From the NCBI GenBank assembly GCA_947074145.1, contig CAMTOJ010000009.1:28596-92595 (forward strand): a DNA stretch of 64,000 nucleotides, read 5' to 3'. The position numbers and the translations under genes are program-made. Below, piece after piece: positions 46,079 through 54,773 of this stretch. How positions within the stretch are numbered: the first letter of the stretch is position 1; each line of letters opens with the position of its first letter. Origin of the DNA: an uncultured Bacteroidales bacterium (lineage in GTDB: Bacteria > Bacteroidota > Bacteroidia > Bacteroidales > JAUNSR01). Below the pieces are notes generated by a model. It worked only from the letters and a program-made list of their open reading frames with translations, did no database searches and was not told where the DNA came from.

Positions 46079-47893
46079 ATGGCAGCTGTAAAAAATCCGA
46101 GGATCGACCACATCAAGGAGATTATATCCATTATGCCGGAAACACCAGGAGTGTATCAATACTTTGACGAAGATGGCGAAATTATTTATGTGGGGAAGGC
46201 GAAAAACTTAAAACGTCGCGTTGCTTCATATTTCAATAAAGTACATGATTCTGTAAGAACCAATCGTCTTGTAAGAAAGATTTACACATTAAAATATATT
46301 GTTGTCAATACGGAACAGGAGGCGTTGAATCTTGAAAACAATATGATCAAAGCACATCAGCCTCGATATAATGTATTGCTGAAAGATGACAAAACTTATC
46401 CTTATATATGTATAAAAAACGAAGCTTATCCAAGGGTTTTTATGACCAGAAAAGTGGTAAAAGACGGTTCTTCTTATTTCGGTCCATATACAAATGTAAA
46501 GATGGTTTATGCTCTTCTTGAAATGTTCAGACAGATATATAGAGTAAGAACATGCAAATTAAATCTGGCACCACCTGCAATACAAAAAGGAAAGTATAAA
46601 GTTTGCCTTCAATATCACATTAAAAATTGCAAGGGTCCTTGCGAGTCTCTGGTCGACGAAGAAGAATATGACAAAGATATAAAGGAGATAAAGGAGATAC
46701 TGCGTGGTCACACATCTGACGTTCTCGATTTTATGATGAATGAGATGGTGGTCTTATCTGAAAAGCTAAAATTTGAACAGGCTCAGGAGATAAAAGAGAA
46801 ATATCTGATGATTGATAATTATCAAACTAAAACGTGTATAGTTCAGCCTTTGATAAACAATGTCGATGTTTATTCTTACATGGAGGATGAGAATAGTATT
46901 TACGTAAATTATTTCCACGTAATACGAGGTGCGATAATCCAGGCTTACACATTTGAATATAAAAGAAGAATGGATGAACCAAAAGAGGAGATTCTTTCAC
47001 TTGCTATCGAAGAGATGTATGAAAGATTCAAATCAACAGCCAAAGAGTATATCGTTCCTTTTGACCCGGATTATAAAAAAGAGGGAATTACCTATTCTGT
47101 ACCGCAGAGAGGTGATAAGAAAAAGCTTCTCGATCTTTCCGACAAAAACTTAAAACAGTTTATAATCGACAAATTAAAACATGCGGAAAAACTTAATCCT
47201 GAACAACGAAGCACAAGGATATTGACAAGATTAAAATCAGACCTTCAGTTACACGATTTGCCTCTTCATATAGAGTGTTTCGACAATTCAAATATCCAGG
47301 GAACTAATCCTGTTGCAGCTTGCGTGGTTTTTAAGAATGCGAAGCCTTCAAAAAGAGATTATAGACATTTCAACATTAAGACTGTTGAAGGACCTGACGA
47401 TTTTGCATCAATGTATGAGATTGTAGGACGAAGGTATAGGCGTCTTCTTGAAGAGGATCAGCCATTGCCACAACTGATAGTTATAGATGGAGGAAAGGGA
47501 CAACTTCATGCAGCGACAGATGCTCTAAAAGATCTCGATCTATATGGAAGAATACCTATTATCGGGATAGCAAAAAGACTTGAAGAGATATATTTCCCGG
47601 AGGATTCTATTCCGCTCTATCTTGATAAAAACTCAGAGAGTTTAAAATTGATTCAACAACTACGAGATGAAGCTCATCGATTCGGTATAACATTTCACAG
47701 GAATAAAAGAAGTAAAGGACAAATAGCGTCCGAACTTGATGCAATAAAAGGAGTGGGCGAGGCAACAAAGACTGCTTTACTTAAAAAGTTTAAGAGCGTA
47801 AAAAGAATAAAGGAGGCAACAATTGATCAACTTATAGAGGTTGTCGGTGCATCCAAAGCAAATATTATCAGAGAGGGATTGATAAAGAAATAA
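46079..47893 (+). CDS. uvrC: UvrABC system protein C
   Basis: Nucleotide-excision repair endonuclease that incises both sides of a lesion. The GIY-YIG domain is at residues 20-100 (PGVYQYFDEDGEIIYVGKAKNLKRRVASYFN), followed by the Cys-rich linker region (CLQYHIKNCKGPC), the UVR/UvrB-binding motif near residue 205, the RNase H-like domain (HIECFDNSNIQGTNPVAACVVF; LIVIDGGKGQLHAA) and a terminal double HhH (LDAIKGVGEATKTALLKKFKSVKRIKEAT). I chose the ATG at 46079 (604 residues); a TTG at 46043 would add 12 residues but lies very close to a probable promoter (ACTACTTTG). Confidence 0.96.
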   Translation: MAAVKNPRIDHIKEIISIMPETPGVYQYFDEDGEIIYVGKAKNLKRRVASYFNKVHDSVRTNRLVRKIYTLKYIVVNTEQEALNLENNMIKAHQPRYNVLLKDDKTYPYICIKNEAYPRVFMTRKVVKDGSSYFGPYTNVKMVYALLEMFRQIYRVRTCKLNLAPPAIQKGKYKVCLQYHIKNCKGPCESLVDEEEYDKDIKEIKEILRGHTSDVLDFMMNEMVVLSEKLKFEQAQEIKEKYLMIDNYQTKTCIVQPLINNVDVYSYMEDENSIYVNYFHVIRGAIIQAYTFEYKRRMDEPKEEILSLAIEEMYERFKSTAKEYIVPFDPDYKKEGITYSVPQRGDKKKLLDLSDKNLKQFIIDKLKHAEKLNPEQRSTRILTRLKSDLQLHDLPLHIECFDNSNIQGTNPVAACVVFKNAKPSKRDYRHFNIKTVEGPDDFASMYEIVGRRYRRLLEEDQPLPQLIVIDGGKGQLHAATDALKDLDLYGRIPIIGIAKRLEEIYFPEDSIPLYLDKNSESLKLIQQLRDEAHRFGITFHRNKRSKGQIASELDAIKGVGEATKTALLKKFKSVKRIKEATIDQLIEVVGASKANIIREGLIKK

Positions 47894-47918
47894 GAACCAT
47901 ATTTAGAAAATCATTATT

Positions 47919-48371
47919 ATGAGAGTTGTCATACAAAGAGTATCGGAAGCATCAGTTACTATAAACGGAATAATAAAATCGGACATAAAAACAGGTTTTA
48001 TGATCTTGGCAGGATTCGAGAATGAAGATAATATAACCGACTTAGAGTGGATAAGTAAGAAGATAGTTAACCTGAGAGTTTTTAATGATGAGAATGATGT
48101 GATGAATTTGTCAATTAAAGATATTAACGGGGATATACTTTTGATAAGCCAGTTTACACTACATGCTATGACAGCAAAAGGAAATAGGCCTTCATATATT
48201 AAGGCGGCAAAGCCAGATATAGCAATACCATTGTATGAGAAGTTTATTGATGTTCTTGAAAAGGATATGGGCAAGAATATTGGAACAGGGGAGTTTGGTG
48301 CCGATATGAAAGTTGCTCTTATAAATGACGGACCTGTAACAATTGTGATAGATTCAAAGAGGAAAGAGTAA
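47919..48371 (+). CDS. dtd: D-aminoacyl-tRNA deacylase
   Basis: Removes D-amino acids (and glycine mischarged on tRNA-Ala) from tRNA. The 150-residue protein has the family start MRVVIQRVSEASVTINGII, the active-site motif LLISQFTLHAMTAKGNRPSY near residues 74-93 and the C-terminal LINDGPVTIVID near 133-144, in which GP is the cross-subunit Gly-Pro motif. It lies 25 bp after uvrC and 42 bp before the MazG-like gene, so the three form an operon. Confidence 0.95.
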   Translation: MRVVIQRVSEASVTINGIIKSDIKTGFMILAGFENEDNITDLEWISKKIVNLRVFNDENDVMNLSIKDINGDILLISQFTLHAMTAKGNRPSYIKAAKPDIAIPLYEKFIDVLEKDMGKNIGTGEFGADMKVALINDGPVTIVIDSKRKE

Positions 48372-48413
48372 GCGTTTATTTGAAGTTTTTGAAGAGAATA
48401 ATAAAATTGGTAT

Positions 48414-48785
48414 ATGGAAAATATAAATCAAGAAGAACTGACTATAAAGGGGGCTCAAATAATTGTCGACGATTGGATAAGGAGATACGGCGTAAAATAT
48501 TTCAGCGAACTAACAAATATGGCAATACTGACTGAAGAGGTCGGAGAGGTAGCACGAATAATAAGTCGTAAATATGGCGAACAGTCGTTCAAGACAAGTG
48601 ATAAAGATAAAGATCTTGGCGATGAACTGGCTGATGTGCTTTGGGTATTAATTTGTCTTGCCAATCAGACCGGAATTGATTTGACTTCTGCTTTAAAGAA
48701 GAATATTGAGAAAAAGACGAATCGAGATTCGGAAAGACATTTAAATAATGAAAAGCTATTTGAAAATAAAAAAGGAAAGGAATAA
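48414..48785 (+). CDS. MazG-like nucleotide pyrophosphohydrolase
   Basis: A 123-residue all-alpha NTP pyrophosphohydrolase of the MazG/iMazG type, predicted to hydrolyse nucleotide triphosphates (house-cleaning). Metal ligands are in ILTEEVGEVARIISRKYGEQ near residues 38-57 (ExxE) and LGDELADVLWVLICLAN near 64-82 (ExxD). The C-terminus NKKGKE is encoded inside the left arm of a perfect terminator hairpin. The neighbour order uvrC-dtd-MazG-like is the usual Bacteroidales one. Confidence 0.9.
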   Translation: MENINQEELTIKGAQIIVDDWIRRYGVKYFSELTNMAILTEEVGEVARIISRKYGEQSFKTSDKDKDLGDELADVLWVLICLANQTGIDLTSALKKNIEKKTNRDSERHLNNEKLFENKKGKE

Positions 48786-48812
48786 CGCCATTTGTTATTC
48801 CTTTCCTTTTTT
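48768..48812. terminator. Perfect bidirectional terminator overlapping both gene ends
   Basis: Two 19-nt arms (48768-48786 and 48794-48812) are perfectly complementary, with a 7-nt loop. Each arm contains the last codons and stop of one gene: the left arm for the MazG-like gene (plus), the right arm for the AlkD-like gene (minus). The A-run and T-run give a terminator in both directions. Confidence 0.93.
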
Positions 48813-49574
48813 CATGAAATATCTTTTTTCATTATCATCAAATTTTTCAATAGCATATCTGAGTGTTGTCCTTGATATATTAGAAAAGTTCTCTTCAAGG
48901 AAAATTTTCAATCTTGATTTATCTTTTTTACCCGCTTCTCTCAACATCCATCCGACAGCTTTTCTAATCAAATCATGAGAATCGGAGAGAAGAATGATTG
49001 CGATAGAATAAGTGTCATCAAGATAGCCGTTTCTTATCATAATCCAGGTTGAAACAATAGAGATTCTTTTTAACCACAAATTAGACTCTTGAGAAAGTGA
49101 TTCAAGAATATCTTTTCCAAAGAGTGATTCATTTGGTGAAGATTCTTTCTCTTTTAATTTTCTATTGTAAACAATCCATTCACCTAAAATCTTTGGACAT
49201 GACAGATCTACAAGATCCCAATTGTTTGCTTTATGGGCTAATGAGAGATAAAAGTTTACAATCTCGTCTCTTTTATCGGGCTGCTTTTTAGATTTACCGA
49301 ATTTGTCGACTAAGATTAAAAAGCCGCAAAGTCTCACTTCATGAACAGAGTCATTAATAAGAGCTTTTATGTTTTCAAAAGAGAGTGTTGAATATTGTTT
49401 TGCTATCTTACGATTCTCGGGAACCGGTATTCCCCAGAATATATCTCCCTCGCCATATTGCCCGGGTTCACTTTTAAAGAACGAACTTAATATTTTAATT
49501 TTCCCTTCATCTCTTTTTTGATAGAGAGCCTCTTTTACTGTTTTCGAGGATAACTCAAGATTATTTTCATCCAC
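48795..49574 (-). CDS. AlkD-like DNA alkylation repair protein
   Basis: A 259-residue HEAT-like helical-repeat protein of the DNA alkylation repair (AlkC/AlkD) family. Visible family features are FFKSEPGQYGEGDIFWGIPVPENRKIAKQY near residues 28-57, the repeat HEVRLCGFLILVDKFGK, the NNWDLVDLSCPKILGEW segment near 136 (Trp/Asp of the lesion-binding groove) and WLKRISIVSTWIMIRNG. AlkD-type enzymes are DNA glycosylases for bulky or positively charged alkyl bases; the specificity here is not known. It lies 14 bp after the dehydrogenase gene on the same strand. Confidence 0.9.
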   Translation of the reverse strand: MDENNLELSSKTVKEALYQKRDEGKIKILSSFFKSEPGQYGEGDIFWGIPVPENRKIAKQYSTLSFENIKALINDSVHEVRLCGFLILVDKFGKSKKQPDKRDEIVNFYLSLAHKANNWDLVDLSCPKILGEWIVYNRKLKEKESSPNESLFGKDILESLSQESNLWLKRISIVSTWIMIRNGYLDDTYSIAIILLSDSHDLIRKAVGWMLREAGKKDKSRLKIFLEENFSNISRTTLRYAIEKFDDNEKRYFMKKGKE

Positions 49575-49588
49575 CTTTTATTGCTATT

Positions 49589-50539
49589 TTAATTTACTCT
49601 ACACACTGTTCCACCTTCAAAAAAGTTGATAATGTTTCTTGAAACAAACGCAGCCATCTCGTTTCTTACATCATATGTTTGAGTTCCTGTATGAGGTGTA
49701 AGTACTACATTGTCGAGATCAAGAAGTTCTTCACTTACTTTATGACCACCTTCAAAAACATCAAGTCCTGCTCCATATATTTGTCGGCTACGTAAAGCGT
49801 CTGCAAGTTCTTTTTCATTAATAAGAGGACCGCGAGCTGTATTGATTATCGTGGCGGTCGGTTTCATTTTTGATATTGTTTCCTTATTTATTATATGATG
49901 CGTTTGTGGAGTATTTGGCGCATTTAAAGAGATCACATCTGATGCAGCAAGCAATTCATCAAAAGAAACATATTTCGCATCATAAAGAGATTCGATATGC
50001 GGATCAACCGGACGACGATTATTATATATAATTTTCATTCCGGCTGCTTTTGCACGACGAGCTAGAGCCTGGCCAATTCGCCCCATACCATATATCCCCA
50101 ATGTTTTTCCCCATAATGAATATCCAAGATTATCGAGAAGTCCCCATTCAAGTTCATTTGTTCTTAATCGGCGATCACAATCTGCAATTCTTCTCATAAC
50201 TGAAAGCATTAGTCCCATTGCCATATCAGCTGTAGGTTCTGTTACAGGATCAGGAGTATTTGTTATTACAATACCTTTTTGGGTTGCATAATCAACATCA
50301 ATATTTTCAAAACCTGCTGCATAGTTTGAAACAATTTTAAGGTTTACTCCTTTATCAAGAAGTTCTTTAGTAACAGGAAAGTTGTACATTGATTGAAGCA
50401 CATCATATTCAGGAATCATTTCAAGTACTTCTTCATAAGAGAATGATTCTTGACCTTCGGCCGGGAATGTAACATCATATTTTTCGATCAATTCAGAATA
50501 GCCGTCTCTGAACATATTGTAAGTAACTAATACTTTCAT
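49589..50539 (-). CDS. D-isomer-specific 2-hydroxyacid dehydrogenase
   Basis: NAD-dependent dehydrogenase of the phosphoglycerate/glyoxylate reductase family, 316 residues. The NAD motif GIYGMGRIGQALARRAKAAGMKIIYNNRR is near residues 148-176; the catalytic Arg is in INTARGPLINEKEL near 233, the Glu near 262 and the His in LTPHTGTQT near 286. The substrate cannot be told from the sequence. It has its own promoter box overlapped by a palindrome (50585-50606). Confidence 0.92.
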   Translation of the reverse strand: MKVLVTYNMFRDGYSELIEKYDVTFPAEGQESFSYEEVLEMIPEYDVLQSMYNFPVTKELLDKGVNLKIVSNYAAGFENIDVDYATQKGIVITNTPDPVTEPTADMAMGLMLSVMRRIADCDRRLRTNELEWGLLDNLGYSLWGKTLGIYGMGRIGQALARRAKAAGMKIIYNNRRPVDPHIESLYDAKYVSFDELLAASDVISLNAPNTPQTHHIINKETISKMKPTATIINTARGPLINEKELADALRSRQIYGAGLDVFEGGHKVSEELLDLDNVVLTPHTGTQTYDVRNEMAAFVSRNIINFFEGGTVCRVN

Positions 50540-50584
50540 AAAAAAGAGATATGATTTATTTGATTTTAATTAAAATTATGCAGG

Positions 50585-50606
50585 CAAATTTACAAACTGT
50601 TTGTAA
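50585..50606 (-). promoter_or_regulatory. Promoter box overlapped by a 17-bp palindrome
   Basis: Minus-strand TAAATTTG (50585-50592) matches TAnnTTTG. The palindrome TTACAAA-CTG-TTTGTAA (50590-50606) overlaps its upstream edge, a position suited to a repressor. It lies 46 bp upstream of the dehydrogenase ATG. Confidence 0.45.
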
Positions 50607-50712
50607 TAGAATAAAATAGTGAGTTAAAAGAATCTATTCAAAAGAGGTAATTCATGAATAAAAATTGAATCTTATTGCAAAATGAATTATAAACTTCCAT
50701 TCTAACAATAAA

Positions 50713-50744
50713 CCCTCAAAAGTTTTATGTAGAACTTTTGAGGG
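50713..50744 (-). terminator. Terminator of the ATPase-fur operon
   Basis: Perfect 12-bp stem CCCTCAAAAGTT / AACTTTTGAGGG, 8-nt loop, moderate T-tract on the minus strand; 47 bp after the fur stop. Confidence 0.75.
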
Positions 50745-50790
50745 CTTCAATATTATTTAGAATTTGGTCATTCTTATATAAAGCATGGAA

Positions 50791-51210
50791 TTACTTAGAA
50801 CACTTATCACAAATACCTTTTAAAACGTAATTGATATTATTCAGAGTAAACTTATCCGGAAGAGGAATTAACGGAACTGGTATTGATTTCATACAATAGG
50901 TCTTTTTGCATTTCTCACAATAGAAATGAGCATGAAGTTCTTTAATACTACAAGAACACTCAGAATTACAAACCGCATATTTTAAAGAACCGGATCCATC
51001 ATCAATACAATGAGCAAGATTGTGCATCATAAATAATGAGATGGTACGGAATATAGTTGACTTTTCTGCCGTCTCAAGTTTATTTTCAAGATCAAGAATA
51101 GAAACCATTTCTGGAGAATCAATCATAGTTTTAAGAATTAATATTCTCATAGCTGTGGGACGGATATCTCTTTTCTTTAGCAATTCTTCATAGATAATAT
51201 TATCTGCCAT
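50791..51210 (-). CDS. Fur-family metalloregulator
   Basis: A 139-residue winged-helix repressor. The DNA-binding half is RPTAMRILILKTM ... EKSTIFRTISLFMMHNLAHCIDDGSGSLKYAV. The metal and dimerisation half has HAHFYCEKCKKTYCM (HxHFxCxxC) near residues 91-105 and a C-terminal CDKC, the structural zinc pairs. It lies 11 bp after a zinc/cadmium-type P-ATPase gene, so Zur-like or other transition-metal sensing is more likely than iron, but that is inference from context. Confidence 0.9.
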   Translation of the reverse strand: MADNIIYEELLKKRDIRPTAMRILILKTMIDSPEMVSILDLENKLETAEKSTIFRTISLFMMHNLAHCIDDGSGSLKYAVCNSECSCSIKELHAHFYCEKCKKTYCMKSIPVPLIPLPDKFTLNNINYVLKGICDKCSK

Positions 51211-51221
51211 ATAAAAATGAT

Positions 51222-53195
51222 TTATTTATTTTTCATATATGTCCATTGTATTCTTACGGAGTTAAGTATAGCAATCAATGCTACTCCGACATCGGCAAAT
51301 ACAGCTTCCCAAAGATTAGCATAGCCGGCAATACCTAACAAAAGTACTAATATTTTTACGCCGAATGCGAATGCTATATTCTGATAAACCACTCTTTTTG
51401 TAAGCTTTGCTATTTTAATAGCATCATTAATAGATGATAGTTTATCACTTTGAATCACTATATCTGCTGTTTCAATAGCAATATCACTACCCAAAGCACC
51501 CATTGCTATACCAACATCACTGAGTGCAAGTGTTGGAGCATCGTTAATTCCATCACCGACAAAAGCAGTTATATGATTTGTTTTATTCTTTATTTGTGTA
51601 AATATCCCTGCCTTATCTTGAGGAAAGAGATTAGAATAATATTTATCAATTGATAGTTGTTTAGCAGTTTTTTCAACTACCTCTCTATTATCACCTGAAA
51701 TTATTCTTATATCTTCTATTCCTGATTTTTTTAGTTCTGAAATTGTTTTTATTGCATCCGGTTTCAGCATATCGGAGAGTAATATTGCTCCTGCATATTT
51801 ATTATCTATAGCAACATATACAACAGTCTCCTCTGTACCGATTGATAAGTCGGAAACTTTTATATCATGAAGATTCATGATCTTTATATTACCGGCAATA
51901 ATATTTTTATTATTGATTAGCGCTTCAATTCCATAACCGCTTAGTTCTTTGAAATTAGTAACAGTATCAAGAGAGATATCTTTTTTGTGTACGTATTCTA
52001 CAATAGAGCGAGCGAGTGGGTGATTGCTTTGAGATTCGACAGAGGCTATTATTTTTAGTAATTCATTCTCCCGGAAACCTTTTTCAACAATTATTTTATT
52101 TACTGAAAAAGTTCCATCAGTCAGAGTTCCTGTTTTATCAAAAAGGAAAGTATTTACTTTAGTCAAAGCTTCAAGATAATTGCTTCCTTTAAAAAGTATA
52201 CCTTTAGATGATGCTGCACCTATTCCTCCGAAATAACCAAGTGGAATACTGACAACAAGAGCACAAGGACAAGATATCACAAGAAATATAAGAGATCTGT
52301 ATAACCATTCATCAAATAAAAAGATAAATGAGGGAGATATTAATGAATAAATAAATGGGATTAGAACAACAAGAAATGAAAGAAGTGTGACAACAGGAGT
52401 GTAAATTCGGGCAAGTTTTCTTATTAATAATTCTGTATTAGCTTTTCTCTCTGATGCATTTTGAACCATTTCTATAATCTTGGAGATTGCACTTTGAGAA
52501 TATGGACGCTTTACTTTAATTATTACAGTAGAATCGAAAGATATCATACCTGCCAACACTTCCTCGTTTATATTTATTGAACGTGGTATAGATTCTCCTG
52601 TCAGTGCAGAAGTATTAAATAATGCTTGTTGATTAATAATTATTCCATCAAGAGGTATTCTTTCTCCCGGTTTTACTTCAATTAAATCGTCAACATTCAG
52701 ATCTTTAGGATGCTTGTTTACTTTTTTATCACCGTCTAATAAAGTAGCAGTGTCGGGACGAATATCAAGAAGAGATTTGATACTACGTTGAGCCTTCATC
52801 ACGGCCTTTTCTTGGAATAATTCTCCAATAGTATAAAAAAGCATTACAGCGGCAGCTTCCGCATATTCTCCAATATAGAAGGCTCCAATTGAAGCCAGAG
52901 TCATTAATGTAAATTCGTTGAAGAGATCTTTTTCTTTTATTGACTTATATGTTTCTTTTATTACCGGTATTCCCACAAAAAGATAGGCTATTAAATACCA
53001 TATAAAATTGACGATAGGGTGTTCCAAAAAGGAAATGTTGAAAATTTTAAATATAAATCCTGTAATGAGCATTACTGCTGTAATTGTAGGAAATATATAT
53101 TCAGAGTATTTTAATAGTGTTGATTTGTGAGACATCTCATTATCTGAACAAAATATTCCGGAAGATCCGGAGGAGCATTGACATGTGTGTGCCAT
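51222..53195 (-). CDS. Heavy-metal translocating P-type ATPase (P1B, Zn/Cd/Pb type)
   Basis: A 657-residue metal exporter of the inner membrane. The N-terminus is short and Cys-rich (HTCQCSSGSSGIFC), a possible metal-binding tail in place of a full HMA domain. Two hydrophobic pairs precede the actuator motif LTGESIPRS near residue 197. The transmembrane metal site is SCPCALVVSIP near 311, and the phosphorylation loop DKTGTLTDG follows near 353; HPLA is near 393 and FVGDGINDAPTLALSDVGIAMG near 545-567. Co-transcribed with the Fur-family gene. A Zn/Cd substrate is inferred from the family pattern. Confidence 0.94.
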   Translation of the reverse strand: MAHTCQCSSGSSGIFCSDNEMSHKSTLLKYSEYIFPTITAVMLITGFIFKIFNISFLEHPIVNFIWYLIAYLFVGIPVIKETYKSIKEKDLFNEFTLMTLASIGAFYIGEYAEAAAVMLFYTIGELFQEKAVMKAQRSIKSLLDIRPDTATLLDGDKKVNKHPKDLNVDDLIEVKPGERIPLDGIIINQQALFNTSALTGESIPRSININEEVLAGMISFDSTVIIKVKRPYSQSAISKIIEMVQNASERKANTELLIRKLARIYTPVVTLLSFLVVLIPFIYSLISPSFIFLFDEWLYRSLIFLVISCPCALVVSIPLGYFGGIGAASSKGILFKGSNYLEALTKVNTFLFDKTGTLTDGTFSVNKIIVEKGFRENELLKIIASVESQSNHPLARSIVEYVHKKDISLDTVTNFKELSGYGIEALINNKNIIAGNIKIMNLHDIKVSDLSIGTEETVVYVAIDNKYAGAILLSDMLKPDAIKTISELKKSGIEDIRIISGDNREVVEKTAKQLSIDKYYSNLFPQDKAGIFTQIKNKTNHITAFVGDGINDAPTLALSDVGIAMGALGSDIAIETADIVIQSDKLSSINDAIKIAKLTKRVVYQNIAFAFGVKILVLLLGIAGYANLWEAVFADVGVALIAILNSVRIQWTYMKNK

Positions 53196-53239
53196 ATTTT
53201 TGAATTTTTAATTTGAATCAAAATTAGATCTTAGGTTGT

Positions 53240-53258
53240 GCAACTTTGTTGCAAAGTG
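53240..53258. promoter_or_regulatory. Candidate Fur/Zur operator (two overlapping palindromes)
   Basis: TGCAAC-TTT-GTTGCA (53240-53254) and ACTTTG-TTG-CAAAGT (53244-53258) are both perfect 6-3-6 palindromes that overlap by 11 bp. They lie 45-63 bp upstream of the ATPase ATG, where a repressor site for the ATPase-fur operon is expected. Confidence 0.5.
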
Positions 53259-53375
53259 ATATATCTATCTATTTTTTATTGATATAGAAGAGATTTAAAA
53301 CTATATAAGGATGCGTTATTGAAAAGTTATTTATCATGTTTTTGTATCTTCGTTATAAAATGAAAAAATATAAAT

Positions 53376-54608
53376 ATGGTTCTTAATTATATATGGATAG
53401 GGCTAATTCTTGTAGCTTTTGTTTTTGTCGCATTACAGTCGCTTGTTACGGGTAATATAATAATATGGAGCGAAGTTGTAAATTCTACTTTCTCATCAGC
53501 AAAGACAGCATTTGAAATATCTCTTGGTCTTACTGGAGTCCTTTCTTTATGGTTGGGACTTATGAAGGTGGGTGAAAAAGGGGGAGTTGTGGAGATGTTT
53601 TCAAGGATTGTGAATCCTTTATTTTCAAGACTATTCCCGGGTATTCCGAAGAATCATCCTGCAATGGGTTCAATATTCATGAATATCTCTGCGAATATGC
53701 TTGGACTTGATAATGCAGCAACACCTTTGGGCCTTAAAGCAATGAAAGAGATGCAGTCGTTGAATAAGGAGAAGGATTTGGCAAGTGACGCAATGATAAT
53801 GTTTCTTGTATTGAATACTTCAGGGCTAACTCTTATTCCGATAAGCGTAATGATGTATAGAGCACAATTTGGAGCCGCTAATCCTTCTGATATATTTCTT
53901 CCAATATTAATTGCCACTTTTTTCTCTACAGTTGCGGGAATTGTTGCATGCTGTATAAAACAAAAGATAAATCTTTTTGATAAAGTTATATTAGGAACAA
54001 TCGCTGGATTGTCGTTTTTGATATTTGGCATGATGTATCTTTTTGGAAAGATGGAACAGACTGAGATTGCTAAATGGTCATCTTTTATTTCAAACTTTCT
54101 TTTATTTACAATAATCACAGGCTTTATACTTTCGGGTGTAATAAAAAAGATAAATGTTTTTGATACTTTCATAGAGGGTGCAAAGGAGGGTTTTCAAACA
54201 GCCGTTACAATAATACCATATCTTGTTGCAATGCTTGTAGCGATTGGAATATTCAGATCTTCAGGAGCCATGGATTATGTTACAGATGGTATTGCTTCTT
54301 TATTTACGATAATAGGTGCTCCTGTTGATTTTGTTGAAGCTTTACCTACGGCTTTCATGAAACCATTAAGTGGAAGTGGAGCAAGAGGGATGATGGTTGA
54401 TGCAATTAATACTTACGGTGTAGATTCTTTTGTTGCTCGTGTTGCTTCAACTATCCAGGGAGCAACTGATACTACATTATATATTTTGGCTGTATATTTT
54501 GGAAGTATAGGAATAAGCAGAACACGTTATGCTGCAGGAGTAGGATTATTTGCCGATCTTATAGGTATTATAGCGGCAATATTCACAGCTTATATTTTCT
54601 TTAAATAA
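53376..54608 (+). CDS. SpmA/SpmB-like fusion membrane protein (nucleoside-recognition domains)
   Basis: A 410-residue polytopic membrane protein. The first half matches SpmA (EVVNSTFSSAKTAFEISLGLTGVLSLWLGLMKVGEKGGVVEMFSRIVNPLFSRLFP, then MGSIFMNISANMLGLDNAATPLGLKAM). The second half matches SpmB (FDTFIEGAKEGFQTAVTIIPYLVAMLVAIGIFRSSGAMD, then ALPTAFMKPLSGSGARGMMVDAI). In Bacillus these are two genes needed for spore-core dehydration; in Bacteroidetes the two are fused and the role is unknown because the organisms do not sporulate. It stands alone. Confidence 0.92.
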   Translation: MVLNYIWIGLILVAFVFVALQSLVTGNIIIWSEVVNSTFSSAKTAFEISLGLTGVLSLWLGLMKVGEKGGVVEMFSRIVNPLFSRLFPGIPKNHPAMGSIFMNISANMLGLDNAATPLGLKAMKEMQSLNKEKDLASDAMIMFLVLNTSGLTLIPISVMMYRAQFGAANPSDIFLPILIATFFSTVAGIVACCIKQKINLFDKVILGTIAGLSFLIFGMMYLFGKMEQTEIAKWSSFISNFLLFTIITGFILSGVIKKINVFDTFIEGAKEGFQTAVTIIPYLVAMLVAIGIFRSSGAMDYVTDGIASLFTIIGAPVDFVEALPTAFMKPLSGSGARGMMVDAINTYGVDSFVARVASTIQGATDTTLYILAVYFGSIGISRTRYAAGVGLFADLIGIIAAIFTAYIFFK

Positions 54609-54685
54609 TTCTATTTTTTAAGAAATAGAGATTATAAAGGTAAAACAATGATGTTTTTTTAAAGAATAAAAACAATCGAAAAAAC

Positions 54686-54693
54686 TAACTTTG
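54686..54693 (+). promoter_or_regulatory. -7 promoter box of mutS
   Basis: TAACTTTG, matching TAnnTTTG, about 80 bp upstream of the mutS GTG start. The leader can form a small hairpin: ATGCC/GGCAT outside (54702-54706 and 54732-54736) and ACCC/GGGT inside. Confidence 0.5.
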
Positions 54694-54773
54694 CGTATTG
54701 AATGCCGATACCCTACATTGGGTTGCATAATGGCATATTATAATAATTATTACAAGAATAAGGAGATAAAATA

